From assembly GCA_021234155.1 (NCBI GenBank), contig JAJEKV010000030.1, positions 2,683,842 to 2,747,841 of the forward strand: a stretch of 64,000 nt of DNA. Direction: 5' to 3'. Below the pieces are notes generated by a model. That model saw only the letters and a list, made by a program, of their open reading frames with translations, searched no databases and was not told the origin of the DNA. The position numbers were made by a program, and so were the translations under genes. This stretch comes from Isoetes taiwanensis. Taxonomy: Eukaryota > Streptophyta > Lycopodiopsida > Isoetales > Isoetaceae. Shown here piece after piece: positions 33,601 through 46,957 of the stretch (position 1 is the stretch's first letter; each line of letters opens with the position of its first letter).

Positions 33601-36600
33601 TTGCAAGCACGATTATATCATCATGCCCAACTTATTCATGTGACTACATGCTATGTGTCAAAATATCATTACTGTAAGAAAATGAGGCAAGTTAAAGGTT
33701 TGGCAATGGTTGTTTCTTGCAAACACCTCCAAGGTGGCATGACAAGAATATGATGAGGTGGCAAGGGTAATGATGACATGGCAAAACCATTATGACACAG
33801 AAGCTTTAACATCAACTAATCATTCTGCTTCATGGCCTTGGTCCGGCCTTGATTAAGCTTCATGGCCTTGGTCCGGCTTCATGCTGGTTCCGGATGCCTT
33901 CACCTTCTTTTTTTTTGTTTTTCATCTTCTAGCCATGTGTGGCGTTTGGACCATTGGAAGTGGCGGGCGAATTACTGGCAAAAAAATTAATGGCCTTTGA
34001 TTTGGCACAGAACAGAGAATATTCCAAAGAACAATGGTCAAAAATCAAAGATGAGGAAAAAATCGATAAGGACTGAAAAATAATGAATAATATAGAATGA
34101 ATAAATTAATCCCTATATTAATGTGGATAACTAGGCCGTCATATATTGTCAAGGTCTTATATAGAATTGTAATGACTTATAGCTGGCAATTGCACCGAAT
34201 TATACATCTAGGAACTGAAATCATAATAATACCCACATAATTCCTAGCTAGAATTGATTACCTAGCATTTGTATATAATTCATAATTCTAAATAATGTGC
34301 GAATAAGAGCCCCGTCATTCCAAGCTTGCAGAGCTTTCATTGTACAAGTAAGTGATTGATCTAGGCTAAGACCATGGAATAAAATAACGGCTAAGGTTAG
34401 CCAAATGGCTATTTTGTAGCAGTTTTGCCAAGAAAAACGGCTAAAGTAAATGGAAAAAATGCCCAAAACAAAAGAAAATTTTAGCCCAATTTTTTTGCTG
34501 CCCAAGTGAGTTTTTAGGTTGAATAGCCAAACCTTTACCTCCAGATATATCCATCAGGACATCGATTAGCTAAACCTAAGATAGAGTGGGCTTGGAAAAA
34601 TAGATAGATTAGCCCGAAATTCAATACCAATGTATAATAAATTTCAAATAGGGTTTATATTTGTCTTTCTTTTTTCACTTTCTTTCTTGTTTCAAGTACA
34701 AAGTTGAAGCATTAAAGGAAAAGAAACAATGTAGTCCCTTTTTTTTAGGTTTTTGAACTTCTTCATGTATGCTTGTGTCTTGATTTATGTATTTACAATA
34801 AGTTCAATGTCTTTGCCAAAATGCTTGGATTTTTTTAAATTACCATAGCATGATGGCTAATATTTGCCTTTCCATTTTGTGAAAGTTTAGCCAAAAGCAA
34901 GAAACTATGATGGAGAAAAACCATTTAGTTTAGCCTAGTGTTAGAAACTTCTAGCCCCAATTTGAAGGTAGTTCAGCTAAGCCTATTTTGGCTACACTAA
35001 AATATAGGAGTAGTAATTTATTCCATGGCTAAGACTCGAGGATACCCCTTAAGCCGCAAGAACTGAGGCCTTGTTTAGTCCTAGCGTTGGCTGCTAACAA
35101 CAGGCCTGGGATCAGGGTCTGATTGTTTTTGGATTGTGGGTTTGAGGTCATTTGGTCGATCTTGAGCCCTTGCTCATGTTAATTGCGAAAAGGAATGATT
35201 TATGGATGTGAATTTGGGTGTAGTCCAGTTTACACAGCACCCTGTATGCTATAAATGTATTATGTAATTCCAATCATGTGGGTCAATTTCTTCATTAGCC
35301 TGAACAATGGGCCAGGAGGGCCCTGCCTTTTGCCCTCTACCTTCGGATCTGGCCATCTCGACCCTCTGCAATTTCATTGGAGCCCTGCCTTCGGATCCGG
35401 CCATCGCGGCCCTCTGCCTTTTGATGAAGACCATGAAATTAGCATAGCCCCATCTTTTTTTCCTTCCCTGCCAACCATGGCCATCGCCATATCCACTTTC
35501 AAACGCCGACGTTCTCCACAGGGCGAAGATCAACCTTCAGCGCATGTGCCTAGAAAGTGGAGCTCCTTTGTTCTGTTTTTGTATATTCTTGCAGGTACCT
35601 CCTTTCCTTTTATATTTGGTTCAGTGTTTTTAAAAGAGAGAGAGATTTCTTCTTCAGTTATAATCTTTCTTCTTCAGTTATAATCTTTGGAATCAATTTC
35701 CCACTTTGTTCTGTTCATGTTTTGATTCCACAAAAAGGCAAAAATATTCTTAGCCCATTATTGCACAGATCAACCCCGTAACAGCGGCTATACCAAGGGT
35801 TTGTGCTTGGGTCTAAAAGATCCAAGGCCGGGTTCAAGTAAGACATTGCATAAAAAGAGAAGGAATCGAAGTAGACTTAATTGGAAGTAAGAGTAGACTT
35901 ACTTGGAAGCAATCAAACGACATCGACTGGAGCAGAGCCGATTTGAGCAAAAATTCAGAATTACAGAGTGGGCATCGCTTCTTATATAGGCAAATGCCAG
36001 ATCAAGCTGTCCACCGCCAGTTGGATTATTTCATTACTTGCCAGACTGCTCACCGACGTAGGAAAAATAGCATGTCGCGACAGCTTACAGCATCGTTAAG
36101 GAAAACATGGCAACAAAATATAAAGATAGATTGCGGGGCAGAAAAATTCAGCTGGAACAAAAACAAAAATGAAGAATCACAAACTCATTATGCCCCCAAA
36201 ATATCACTTCTCTATGATTTTGGCGTAGGTGGGCCGAAAAAAGGGGGCCTAATTTCTGTTTCGTGTATGGTCTGAGGGGAGTTCCAGAAAAAAGGGGGCC
36301 TCATTTTTTGTTTCATCTATGGTCTGAGGGGAGTTCCAGTTCTCTGTTTGTATCCCATGCATGGTCGGAAATAGCAGTGATTATGTTCACGGGGGCTACT
36401 AAGAATAGCCCGATGGAGCCGGCCGGACAGGTGTCCGTCATGGCCTCTTTAGGCATGTTTCAAGAGCCAGCGCCATCGCTGATATGTTCAAGGTACCCAA
36501 AAATCTTGAAAAGCTCCTGGAAAATAAGGCATTCAGCGTTCTTCCACCGTGGTCGATGATCCGATCGAGTTCACGTAGCATTCTCATCCGCCCAGCCACA

Positions 36601-36833
36601 CAGCCAAATGCAGGATGAATCTAAATTATTTGTTTATGTTGTTGTTCTTGCTTCAGAAACTGCTTCTGGTTTTTGTTGCTTGCAGCCGTGTAAGGGTAAA
36701 GCATGGCATGGACACATTGGCATTATGAAATGTGAAAGTGGATACTAGCCTGATTATCTGCATTTTTATTGTATGGCTGCAGTATCATAGAAGCTCTTTA
36801 ACAAATCAGAATGATTTCGCATGCAGAAAATAA
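33601..36833. other. Unassigned DNA, no supported gene
   Basis: About 3.2 kb, mostly AT-rich. It has three near copies of CTTCATGGCCTTGGTCCGGC at 33830-33890 (also present in part near 1055-1080) and a tandem duplication of about 60 bp at 36225-36345 (AAAAAAGGGGGCCT and TGGTCTGAGGGGAGTTCCAG, twice). No frame shows a known domain. Confidence 0.5.
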
Positions 36834-37013
36834 GGAGGCTACGAAGTCAATGGAGGTCCGCAAGGTGTTGATGTTATGGTGTTAGATCTTGGCATGGGGA
36901 AAGAAGTGTTCAATGAGGATTTAGATAATAACTATCATTGTAATAGAGGTTTGGTGTTGAACTTCAATACAGCCAAGGCTCTTGGATGTGCTACTGCCAA
37001 TGTGTTGCCTGTG
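36834..37013 (+). other. Exon-like open stretch of 60 codons, unknown
   Basis: A plus-strand frame bounded by TAA at 36831 and TAA at 37014 has ordinary protein-like composition (for example GGPQGVDVMVLDLGMGKEVF and GLVLNFNTAKALGCATANVL). A possible acceptor (CATGCAG) lies just upstream. I recognise no family and no neighbouring exon is evident. It may be a captured exon or chance. Confidence 0.25.
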
Positions 37014-37016
37014 TAA

Positions 37017-39722
37017 GAAGCAGCGTGCAACATAAGTGATTTTAGAAGCTTGGATAGTGAAGAATTCGACTATTCTTGCTTTTTAGTTTTGATGTATTTC
37101 TTATGATCTACATATATGGGACATATGGGGGTATGAGGTGTAAATTCGGAGGCCCTTGATCTGGCATATTCTGGACATCATACCTTCATCTAATGGACAC
37201 AAAAAAAACATTAACACATATAGGCATTAACACATATGTAGTGATTAGGTTTCTTAATGATGATTCGAGACGCTTCTGTTTAAATTTTTTGGGGAAAACA
37301 TGGTATTGGCTTTTTTTCTTCAAAGGCCCTATCTATGCGGCTGAAGATCATCCCCTTTCTATTTTGGGATGCTGATAAGAGCATATCTGGTTTCATTTTT
37401 TGTGCTTCAAGCTTAAATTCATGTATCATAGATTATGCTGTGGAGGATGAAGCTGCGAAGCCCTGTTGGTAATTTCATGGTTTAGGGCTTTCTGCTGTGG
37501 AGAATGAAGCTGCCAATCCCTGTTGATAATTTCATGGTTTAGGGCTTTATGCGGGTTTTACTTTGCCAAATCTAAGTCGGGGGTAGGATTTGGCAGAGGA
37601 GCGATTATGGAAGCAAAGAAGCAAGGAATGGTTTAATCATCTGGGTTCGGATTCCAGGCTCTGGAATTAACAATTTCAAGCTTCTGTTCGGTGTTTGTTT
37701 TCATGATTCACTTTGGATCAGTGCAATATGGGTTTTAGTGATGAAGAAGGATTGAGGCTTACATTGATGGAAGTGAGCTTGCAATGCCGCCGCTTCTCCG
37801 TCGGAAATGGGTTCTTCCTGTACTTCGTTTCTCCGCCCCTGCTTTGTCTGTATGCCACACGTATGGCCACAACTTTCTCTTTTGTTTTCAATTGAAGCAA
37901 TGAATGGCTTGTTGTCTTTTTACTTTAACACTAGACCTGTCCCATGATGGACCATTAAAGGGCATTTTGAAGGTTCACAAAAAAAAAATCATATAAAATC
38001 AAGAACACAAAAACTAGCCAAACCCTTTCTAGAAGTTCATGTATAGCAGTCATGCTTCACATGAAAAATATATAAAAATGTATCAGCTCCCATTCTTGTG
38101 AGTTATGCTCTAGCAAACCCAAGGGGGTCAAGTACCAAAAGCTTCATCTTCATACAAAGCAAAACTATCTTGATGAAAAGATTTTTTTTTTTATTTTTTT
38201 GGTTATAATGTTATTTTTCTACACGAGATATAGAGCAAGGCACACAAAACCACATCTCAATTCGAAGTCTGTGAAGGAAGATAGAGCAATTCAAACATGA
38301 CAGGGTCAAAACTGTCCTCTGCCTTCTGAGAACCAGTACTAGTTCCCAGAAAGCAGTTGTGATATAAAAACAACAACTTTCAGAAGGAGATTAATTTTGA
38401 CTTCAAATTTGGCATATAAGTATTCACGAAGTCCTCCATCCTATATATAGGCCAGTCGGTCTTCGTGGACGCTAAAAATCTATTCTATTCTACTCTATAA
38501 AAATATTTGTTAAGTTTGAATTTGATGTTTTGAATTTTACTTCTATTTTTAATTTTAGGTAATTTATACAAATGGATAGCATTGCTACATATGACTTTAG
38601 GTTGTCCTCCAAAAAATCACATTATGAAAGTTTATATGGATATGAAACCAATGCAAAAAGAAGCTCGTGGAAAGAGCAATTCATTAAAAAATTGATAATA
38701 TCCTTATGTTAGTCCATTTCAAGTTGAGTTTTGGGACACAAATAGCTCTTGGACCACTTTATTCACAAAAAAATATTTTTTATTCATTATCTTGAAGATT
38801 GTACTAGAATAGATAGCATCAATTATATTATATCTTTAATGTTTATTCTATATTTCTGCCCTAAGGTGTGACTTTACAAAATCACATTCTCAAAATATCA
38901 CATGTCAAGAAACAAAGGAAAAATATGAAAAACTTTTACGATAAAAAATCAAGATAGACCGCTATCTGCAGTCCAGTTGCAGACCATCATTGGTCCAAAT
39001 GACTGAAAGTTTAAAAATCATTAATGGTGCCACCTTAATCCATTTTGATCTCAACTTTCACATATTCTATTCTATTCTTTCACATATAGTTTACTTGTAT
39101 GATTCTCTATAGGACAAAATCAATTGATTAGGCTAGCTTGCATAATTTAAGGGTAAGGTTGAAGCACAAAAAATTGAGAATTTATAGGGTATTTATGACC
39201 AATTGAACCTACATGGACTTTCACTTACACCTTTCAAAAATCATGTGATCAAAGCTAAAAAGCCATAGTATCATTCTATGGGGAAAAATGGATAAGGCTA
39301 GTGAGAGATATATGCTCTATACAATTGGTCTCGTGGACCATAAATGGTGATGCCTGCTTATATAAATTAAAACCTTAGAAATAACATGTTACTTTAAGAT
39401 GCAACTAGAGATTTCTATTGCCAAGAAAGGTTTGCATCCATAAAAAATATAATATACATGAAAGATAACTTACATGTAATATTATTCTACTTGGATGACA
39501 ATGCTTTACAGCAGTAACACAGATATGAAGTTTATGCTAGTAAGAAATAAGCAGATTTCATGCTATTTTTTTCAATAAGACCATACAATCTATATAAGAG
39601 ATTTCTATAATATATCATTTCTCACATTTTGTACTATTTTAAAGGCATATTTGGGGAAAAGTAGTGTCTCTTTCTATGAACCAAAGAAAATATATGAAAT
39701 GTTATGTGGTCTATTTATATAT
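37017..39722. other. AT-rich unassigned DNA
   Basis: About 2.7 kb. It contains a short duplication near 37440-37550 (GGTTTAGGGCTTT with TTGATAATTTCATGG, twice). Nothing else is recognised. It ends at the LTR of element 1, where TATAT (39718-39722) is the expected left target-site sequence. Confidence 0.55.
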
Positions 39723-41289
39723 TGTGACGGCCCCGGCTCATATACGATGCCCCGATCGTATACAAACTGGAGATCATCCCTCAAACCAGCATCTGCCCGC
39801 TGATGTGAGGCTGTCCACCTAACATCGGGCCCTCGATGGTGGCCAAGAACCCGACGGGGAAGAATGGACGTGTCATTCATCCCGTCTCCCTCGGGATCGA
39901 CCTAGCAACGGAAGCGTAAACAAACATGAGCACATAACATCAAACAATAATAATATACCCACCTCGAAGGGTGGTCCACCATATCACAGTAGCTGCATCA
40001 CACATCAGTACATCAACATAACATAGGGAAGATCCTACCCAGGCTCTGACTCATGGGGATCGACTGACAGCTTGGGGTCTCCAGAGAGCAATGCAGACAG
40101 AATTCATGGCAAATGGATTTGGCTGGCAAAGGAACATGGCCGTTGGGTAGTCCACTCCATCCGCCCCTCCTGTGCATACTATGCAGATAGGCTGAAAAGT
40201 ATTGGAGCCTGACCGTAGCCTGCCGGGTGAATAGCCAGGGGGGCTACTACTACTGGGTTGCATCTCCCCAGTCCCAATGAGGCAGGAGGAGATCTCTCTC
40301 CTCCAGAAGGTTCATGCTATCCACGGGCGAGCTAGAGAGCCACTGCTCGTATACGACTTGAACTCACTGGAAGATGACGCATCACCCCACGAGTGTCGAG
40401 CCCATACCCTGCCCTCACGCAGTGCCAGGGTATTAGGCCTAGCTCACAGCGTTCCCCGGCCGTCGTTACGCGCCAGCGGGATCAACCGTGATTAGACAAG
40501 CCCTCCCTTGTCAGCCGGTCTAGCTCCTCCACCCACAGCCAGGCGGGCTCTTATGCACAAGCCGCATTAATTGGGAATTAATGGGCTAAAACTATGATCA
40601 TATAACTACTTGGGGTCTGGGTCTCTACCCCCCTTCCCAATACACAAGAGTGGCGCATAGAATGTCACAATATCATCACAACAGAACTGAAACAATAGAA
40701 TACATCTATTCTAATCTACCTAATCATACATGGTTAGGTTCCTTTGTTAGTATCTATCATTCTTAGGCTGTAGGGGTCGCCTATAGCTAAGAATGAACAC
40801 TAATCCTATGGAATGAGGGCTGAAAACTCGGATCTAACTATCGGATCAACCACTAACCGGCTTCTTGGCTGGCTCCCACTCCTCTGAAGGCGTCCATGCT
40901 GCTGAATCTCGAGATTGCTGGCTTGGATTGAGCTGCTACTAAGGAATGTCGGTTCCTCTGCTACTGTTCACGCGAGAAAACGTCCACTGCTGCTCCAATC
41001 CGACTTATGGAGCTGGGAACTGAAAGGGTTTCCCTTTTAGGGTTTATGCCCCTTTATCCCCACGACTTTAGGGTTGGGCCCTGATTGGTCAATGGGCTAT
41101 TGCCACATGGCAAAAGGATATTATATTCACATGTGGCCTTAGCATGTGCAATATAATAGGTCACAAGGTTGTACCCTAGGGTACTACCCCTTTATGGTCG
41201 ATGCGTACATGTCGTCTAAGTCGACATGTACTAGTGACGTGTCAGTATAATATACGTATTCATGCCGTATATTATCCTGGAACGTCACA
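39723..41289 (-). repeat. E1 3' LTR (1567 bp)
   Basis: Bounded by TGTGACGG and CGTCACA, the inverted TG...CA ends of an LTR. It is related in motif order to the E2 LTRs (GGGCGAGCTAGAGA, GGATCGACTGAC.GCT, ATATACG...) but clearly divergent. The polypurine tract abuts the high-coordinate edge, which identifies it as the 3' LTR of a minus-strand element. Confidence 0.85.
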
Positions 41290-41304
41290 TTCTCCCCACC
41301 TTGG
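41290..41304 (-). other. E1 polypurine tract
   Basis: On the minus strand CCAAGGTGGGGAGAA lies directly before the LTR start TGTGACG. It is the plus-strand primer site of reverse transcription and matches the E2 tract at 52795-52809. Confidence 0.8.
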
Positions 41305-43143
41305 ATTGATGCTGTCCGCAGCATCAGGAGTCTCCCCACCTTGGAAAGATACCTGCAAAAGGACGCTTGGATGGTACATGTAATTAACAGAATTATTATA
41401 AGATAATACTTAAAATTCCAATTGCAATGTTTATAATCACCACATGGTAAGGCATTTAATTTATGCCTTAATTCAACATTAGTTAAAAATATCAACATTT
41501 AAAATATCCAGCTTAAATTATCAAGATTGAACATCACAAAAAGTGTTCTTAAGGTTCTCGTCCCCTTGTAGCATTTATTCAGTACATATGCTACAAGGTA
41601 TTGTAGTGCAACCTTCCGCCCCGGCTCATATACGTTCTATTGGCCTGCAGGTTCAACACTACATTAGTATCATTTAATTATTAATAAAATTTTTGGTTAT
41701 ATGGTGACCACCCCACCTATCTACATGAATGTGCGACTAATCTCCCGGCATAGGAAGAGGATGCTTCTTCCATCGTGGCCGTGGAGACAGCCCCTATCAT
41801 GCCTATATGCCGCTCATGCCTACACCTTTAGTTGCCCATCGTGGAGGATGAGGTCCTTCCCGTATATGGGCGTGAAGGACAGATTCCTCCTATCAAAACA
41901 TATATGGGGCTAGAGGTGCTTTTCCTATTAATGCATTCCTGAATGACCTCTTTTCTCTCAAAGTGACTACTTAGGTGGCATCGGAAGTAGACTCTACTTT
42001 ACCTCACTCACCCATCGGTTGAATCGACCACCGGTGACGAGTTGACCCTTGCATTGCTCCATGAATTGTGGGTACTGCTTCTCAAGATCGATTGTAGTAC
42101 CCACGTAGCGTCCTCCAGCGGTAAGTCGTCCATTTCACAAGGTGCTTGGAGAAATTGAGATCTTCGTCTTCTTATAAGATCGGTCGAGAAGAACCTCGGG
42201 AACAATCTCAAGTTGATCGTCCCGTTAATTCCGATGGCTTCGGTGTCTCCAATACTTCCTGCGGATTAGGAGTGTGTTTCTTTAGGAGACTTCGTGAAAG
42301 ACTCTATGGATCTTGAGGTGTCTTTGGTAAGTCCAATTTGTAGGCTTGGTTACCTACTCTTTTGACAATTTTAAATGGACCAGCCCACCTTGGAGACAAG
42401 CTTCTTGCAATTGCCGATCGCGGAGTTTCACTTGTTTGACTTTTATCTTTAGCCAAACATTGTCCCCTACTTGGAACTCCCTTCTTTGTTCGGTCTTAGA
42501 TCAGCTATGCTCTTTTTTGCTTCTTGCTGCTAGGAGGTATCCTCGCACCTCTTCAACCAATTGTTGCATCTCGAGCATCTGGTTGGGATACTTCTACCTT
42601 GGACCACGGGGTTGTGCCAAGTTAATGCGGTGTCAGCACCGCGATGGCCGTAGTTGATCATAAGCGGCGACATTTGGGATGACTCTTGCTTGGTACTATT
42701 GTATGCAAACTCAACCAAGTAAATGAAGTCATCCCACTTTGATTGTTTGTTCGGACATAATTCCGCAAACATATCTTGAGTATCCGATTAGTGCGCTCGA
42801 TGCGCCCATCATGCGAGGGTGATAAGGCGTGCTCATCGACAATTTCGTTCGATGGTCTTTGAAGAGATCCCCCGAGAATGCACTCATGAACTTTGAATCT
42901 CTATCGAGATTATTTCTCTTGGCATCCCATGGAGCCTAAAAATCTCCTTTGTGAATAGCACCGGTGTGTCTAATGCGTGTCGGTGCTCCTACAAGGCACA
43001 AAATCGCCATCTTCGACAATTTGTCGACTCACGACCATTAAGGCATCTTTGCCCCTTATGGTTCTAGGGAGCCTGTAATGAAGTCCATGCTTATTATCTC
43101 CCACTTGGAGTTTGGTGCGGCAATGGCTCTAATGCTCCCGGAA
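41305..43143 (-). pseudogene. E1 integrase C-terminus and chromodomain, decayed
   Basis: Minus-strand pieces in shifting frames: integrase start KWEIISMDFITG (about 43075-43110), post-core VEFAYNSTKQESSQMSPLMI (about 42700), VGDNVWLKIKVKQVKLRD (about 42430-42480), and a chromodomain remnant QLEIVPEVLLDRSYKKTK followed out of frame by PLEDATWVLQS (about 42095-42215). Frameshifts between blocks mean no integrase product. The stretch 41305-41940 next to the tract is non-coding. Confidence 0.8.
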
Positions 43144-46100
43144 TTAAGTAGTTGTTCCGCCTTTGGTCTGGCTGGCATAGTACGACACTTTCAGCGTATG
43201 TACCTTGCTATCTGCTTCTTCATGCGGCCAATAGTAACTACTTCTTATCTTGAAGTAGGTTTTCGTAAAACCTGCGTGGCCGGCTATTGGGCTGTTGTGG
43301 GTGTCATGGAGAATCAACCTTCTGACTCCGGATGATTCCGGCACACACAACTTATTTTTATGGTACAAGAGCTTTCCTTCCTTTTTAAAATGTTTGAAGG
43401 CTTCTCTCTCTTTGTCCGTTCTTGCCTCTTTATAGAGGCTAGCCCATACTTCCTGGAAGTCCTTGTCTGTTGGCAGCGTTTCTTCTATTTTCTTGCCAAA
43501 CTCACTGGTAAGTGTTGATATGGCATTGCAATGCACCCTTGTTGTTAAGGGGTGCCTTGACAGAGCGTCTGCGACCACATTGAGTTTCCCCGGCTTGTAT
43601 ACAATCTCGAAGTCGTACTTTTCGAGGAACTCCATCCATCTTTTTTGTCTTAAATTCAACAATGGTTGCGTGAAGATGTACTGCAGACTCTGGTGGTCGG
43701 TATCTAATTGGAACTTCCTTCCCAATAGATAGTGTCTCCAGATCTTTAAAGCTCTTACTACTGCCAATAGCTCCTGGTCATGTGTTGGGTAACGAGTCTC
43801 TGCGTCATTCATCTTTCGTGAATCGTATGCTACGACTCTTTCCTCTTGCATTAAGACTGCTCCCGTCGCAATCTTGCTTGCATCAGTTGCGACTAGCTTG
43901 TCCTTCTCTGGATCAGGCAATGTTAAGACAGGGGCGGTTGTTAAGGTTTCCTTTAACTTCTCAAATCCTGCTTGAGCCTTCTTTTGCCAATGTGCCACCC
44001 AGTCTTTTATCTTTTCTGCCTTGGTGAGGTCCGTTAAGGGTGCTGCTATCTTAGCAAAGTTCTTGACGAACTTTCTATAATACCCTGCCAAGCCTAAAAA
44101 GCTTCTCACCTCGTGTATGTTCTTTGGTGCTGGCCATTCAATCACCGCTTGGATCTTCGCTGGATCGGTGGAGATGCCATCTGCTGATATAATATGCCCC
44201 AAGTATTCCACTTTTTCGGTGGCGAAATGACATTTCGACAATTTCGCATAAAGCTGGTGCCTTCTCAGCTTCTCAAGTACCCTTCTCAAATGTTGAATAT
44301 GCTCCTCTAGTGACTTGCTATACACTAAGATGTCATCGAAGAACACGATAACAAATGTGTCAAGGAATTCCTGAAAGATATCGTTCATGAGTCTCATGAA
44401 TGTTGCTGGGGCATTTGATAGGCCAAATGGCATGACTGTGAATTCATAGTGGCCGTATCTTGTTCGGAAGGCCGTCTTGTGAATATCTTCCTCCTTGATT
44501 CTGATTTGATGATATCCAGACCTTAAGTCTATTTTGGAGAAGACCCTGGCACCTTGTAACTGATCCATCAGGTCATCTGCTCTGGGTAAGGCATACTTGT
44601 TCTTGATTGTGTGTTTGTTTAATTGACGATAGTCAATACACATCCTCAGGCTTCCATCTTTCTTTTTGACGAATAAGATGGGGGCTCCGAACGGAGAGAC
44701 ACTAGGTCTTATGAATCCTAGGTCTAAGAGCTCTTGTAATTGCTTCTTCAACTCTGATAGTTCGTGAGCTGTCATTATATATGGTGCCTTACTTGTGGGC
44801 TTAGTGCCTGGTTCCAGTGCAATTTCGCACTCTACTCCCCTATATGGTGGAAGCTCCTTGATTTCGTCGGGGAACAAGTCATGGAATTCCTCTATTAGAT
44901 TGGCTACCTGCTTGGGTAGTTTGCTTACTGGTTTATCTTCCTTATCTTCTGGTGCCTCTTCTTCGGCAAGTTCTAATTTGAAGATGTATGCAACTTGCTC
45001 CCTTTTGATGCATCTAAGTAATTTCTTACTCGACATGCATTGCATTATAGGTGTCACTTGCTTACCTGAGATTTCTATGATTTTTCCGTTAGGCGCCGTG
45101 AGCTTCACCTTCCGCTCTCCACAATCTATTTGTGCTTTCGCCGGGTTGAGGTATTCCATACCTATGATGAGGTCATATTTTCCTATGCTCATGATCTCTG
45201 CTCCCATTTCAATATTGATACCCGGTAAGTCTATATTGAAATTCACCCTCTTGCCGGCCGTGTGCCTTATGGCTCCGCTGGCTAACACTACTGGTCTGGG
45301 CTTAGACTTTAGTGTTTTCAACTTTAGCATTTGTGCCATCCTTGGTGACGCAAAATTGTGGGAACTGCCACAGTCTATGAGGACTATAAAAGATTTGGCG
45401 GCTATTTTACCAATCGTGGATATCACTTGGTACTGGCTCTCTGCGCTTTCTGTGTCTATGGCGGCAAAGATGTGACACTCACCATGGATATAGTCGCGTC
45501 CTTCGTCCTCTTCTTCTTCTGTCGGGGTCTCCCAACCTCCCATCTCCGCGAGTGCTGCATTGATCACGAACGGGCAGTTGTGTGTTCTATGCCCCGGCTG
45601 GAAACACCGGAAGCACAACTGTTTTTCTATACATTCCTGCCGCTTTTCTTTCGGGATGGAGTTGAGGAACTGCTTGACTGTCTTTGAATAATTTGAGCCT
45701 CCCCCTTGTCCTTTATCCTTGAAGCTGACCTGCTTTTTCTCTGGCTGTTTCCATTGATTTCCGGTGTAAGGTGTCTTTGCAGGCGATGGACTGTTTGCTC
45801 TTGGGCTCTGACCTCCATATGCTTTTCCCTTGTCATACCACTGTTTGGGTTCGCTTTTCTGAGGCCCTGTCCCTTGTAGGCTCAGTGCCTTCGCTTCCGC
45901 CTCCGATACTGAGCGTGGGTTGAGGGCTCGGACTATCTTCCGTAGGTCCTCATTCAACCCCTCCACATAGCCTTCCACTGCTCTTCTCTCGCTGAGTTTT
46001 GGCACATATAGCCTCAACCTCATGAACTCTTCCGTATATTTCTGTACGGATTTGTTCCCCTGTTGCAATCTGTGGAACGCTTGCATCTGGTGGCACTTGT

Positions 46101-46314
46101 GTTCTCTTGGAACATAGTGCTTTTTGAAGGCCCTTGCGAACTTTGTGAACCTGCACTTGTCTCTGCTCATCCCATGGGCTTTAGCATAACCCCTCCACCA
46201 AATACGGGCTGCCCCTTTCAAGTTAGCGGTGGCTACCCTGCCCTTATCTTTATCTTTCATGCCGTAATCATTTCCGTACTCACTCATCTCATCTAGCCAT
46301 GCTTCGGCTTCCAT
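43144..46314 (-). pseudogene. E1 gag-pol, main open frame (gag, protease, RT, RNase H, part of integrase)
   Basis: 1056 codons open. Residues 1-150 are the Ty3/gypsy gag domain ([35 protein letters not shown]). A CCHC zinc knuckle ([14 protein letters not shown]) lies at about 234-247. The protease active site at about 313 reads IDCGSSHNF, with Cys where Thr or Ser is usual. RT follows with FFDDILVYS, then RNase H with [26 protein letters not shown] and VVADALSR. The integrase zinc-binding start ([14 protein letters not shown]) is present, but the frame shifts after [10 protein letters not shown] and the tail is nonsense. The ATG at 46314 is internal: real gag begins near 46799 with a frameshift between. 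The copy is probably dead for transposition. Confidence 0.85.
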
Positions 46315-46799
46315 CCACGATCATTTGCGCCCGGAAAACTGTTTCCGGCTTTGCGTGCTTTCAAACATTACTTAAGGCGAATCGACCTTCTTACGGTAGT
46401 CGGATTGGCCTTGCTGCCCCTCCTGTTATTCTTTCTTCCTTAGGGCCGTTCTTCTTTGTTTCCTCCTCGGACTTCGAGCTTGAATCCGAAAGCTGTCGAA
46501 AAGAGCTGGAACTAGAAGATCTGGGTCGGTTCCTCTTTTTCTCCTTTCCTTTGTGCTGAGAACGGGCTTCTGGGACCTGTACATTCTGGTCCTGCCTGTT
46601 TCTTCCTCTTCCTGCCAGCATGGCTTTGATTTCTTGTAGATCTGACCTCATCTGCGAGATTTCTTCTTCCGGTGTCGGTGCGTAATACTCTTCGAATAGT
46701 TCCCGAGGCTGGAATTGTCTGGTCACCTTGGGCTTGGAACTCAAGGTCGACATTCCTGGCTGCTCTGACTGCACATATTACATTGGCACCATTTATCAT
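46315..46799 (-). pseudogene. E1 gag N-terminal part, frameshifted
   Basis: ATG at 46799 (MINGANV) corresponds in position to the E2 gag start (MFNIDGAR). The sequence then moves to another frame (46774-46391) reading FEEYYAPTPEEEISQMRSDL, a Lys/Arg/Ser-rich block and SSSSSFRQLSDSSSKSEEE. It shifts again near 46330-46390 (VMFESTQSRKQFSGRK) before joining the main gag frame at 46314. The equivalent E2 region is open, so these are lesions rather than gene boundaries. Confidence 0.65.
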
Positions 46800-46957
46800 G
46801 AGTTCCTTTTGTTGGTTGCATTAGGTGTTTAAATGATATGATTGTTAAGACAATGATACCAAAAAGACATTTTCAAATGCAATTCAAAAAGGGTCTTATA
46901 TTAATATATATAGCCGATATATCTTAATACAGTAGTCATGATTTCCATTACATTGAT

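Noticed and set aside
41201-41383. Small plus-strand frames across the E1 LTR edge
   Set aside because: They cross the LTR/polypurine-tract boundary and lack motifs.
44795-45475. 226-codon plus-strand frame in the E1 gag-pol region
   Set aside because: It is the antisense shadow of the protease/RT region, with no independent motif.
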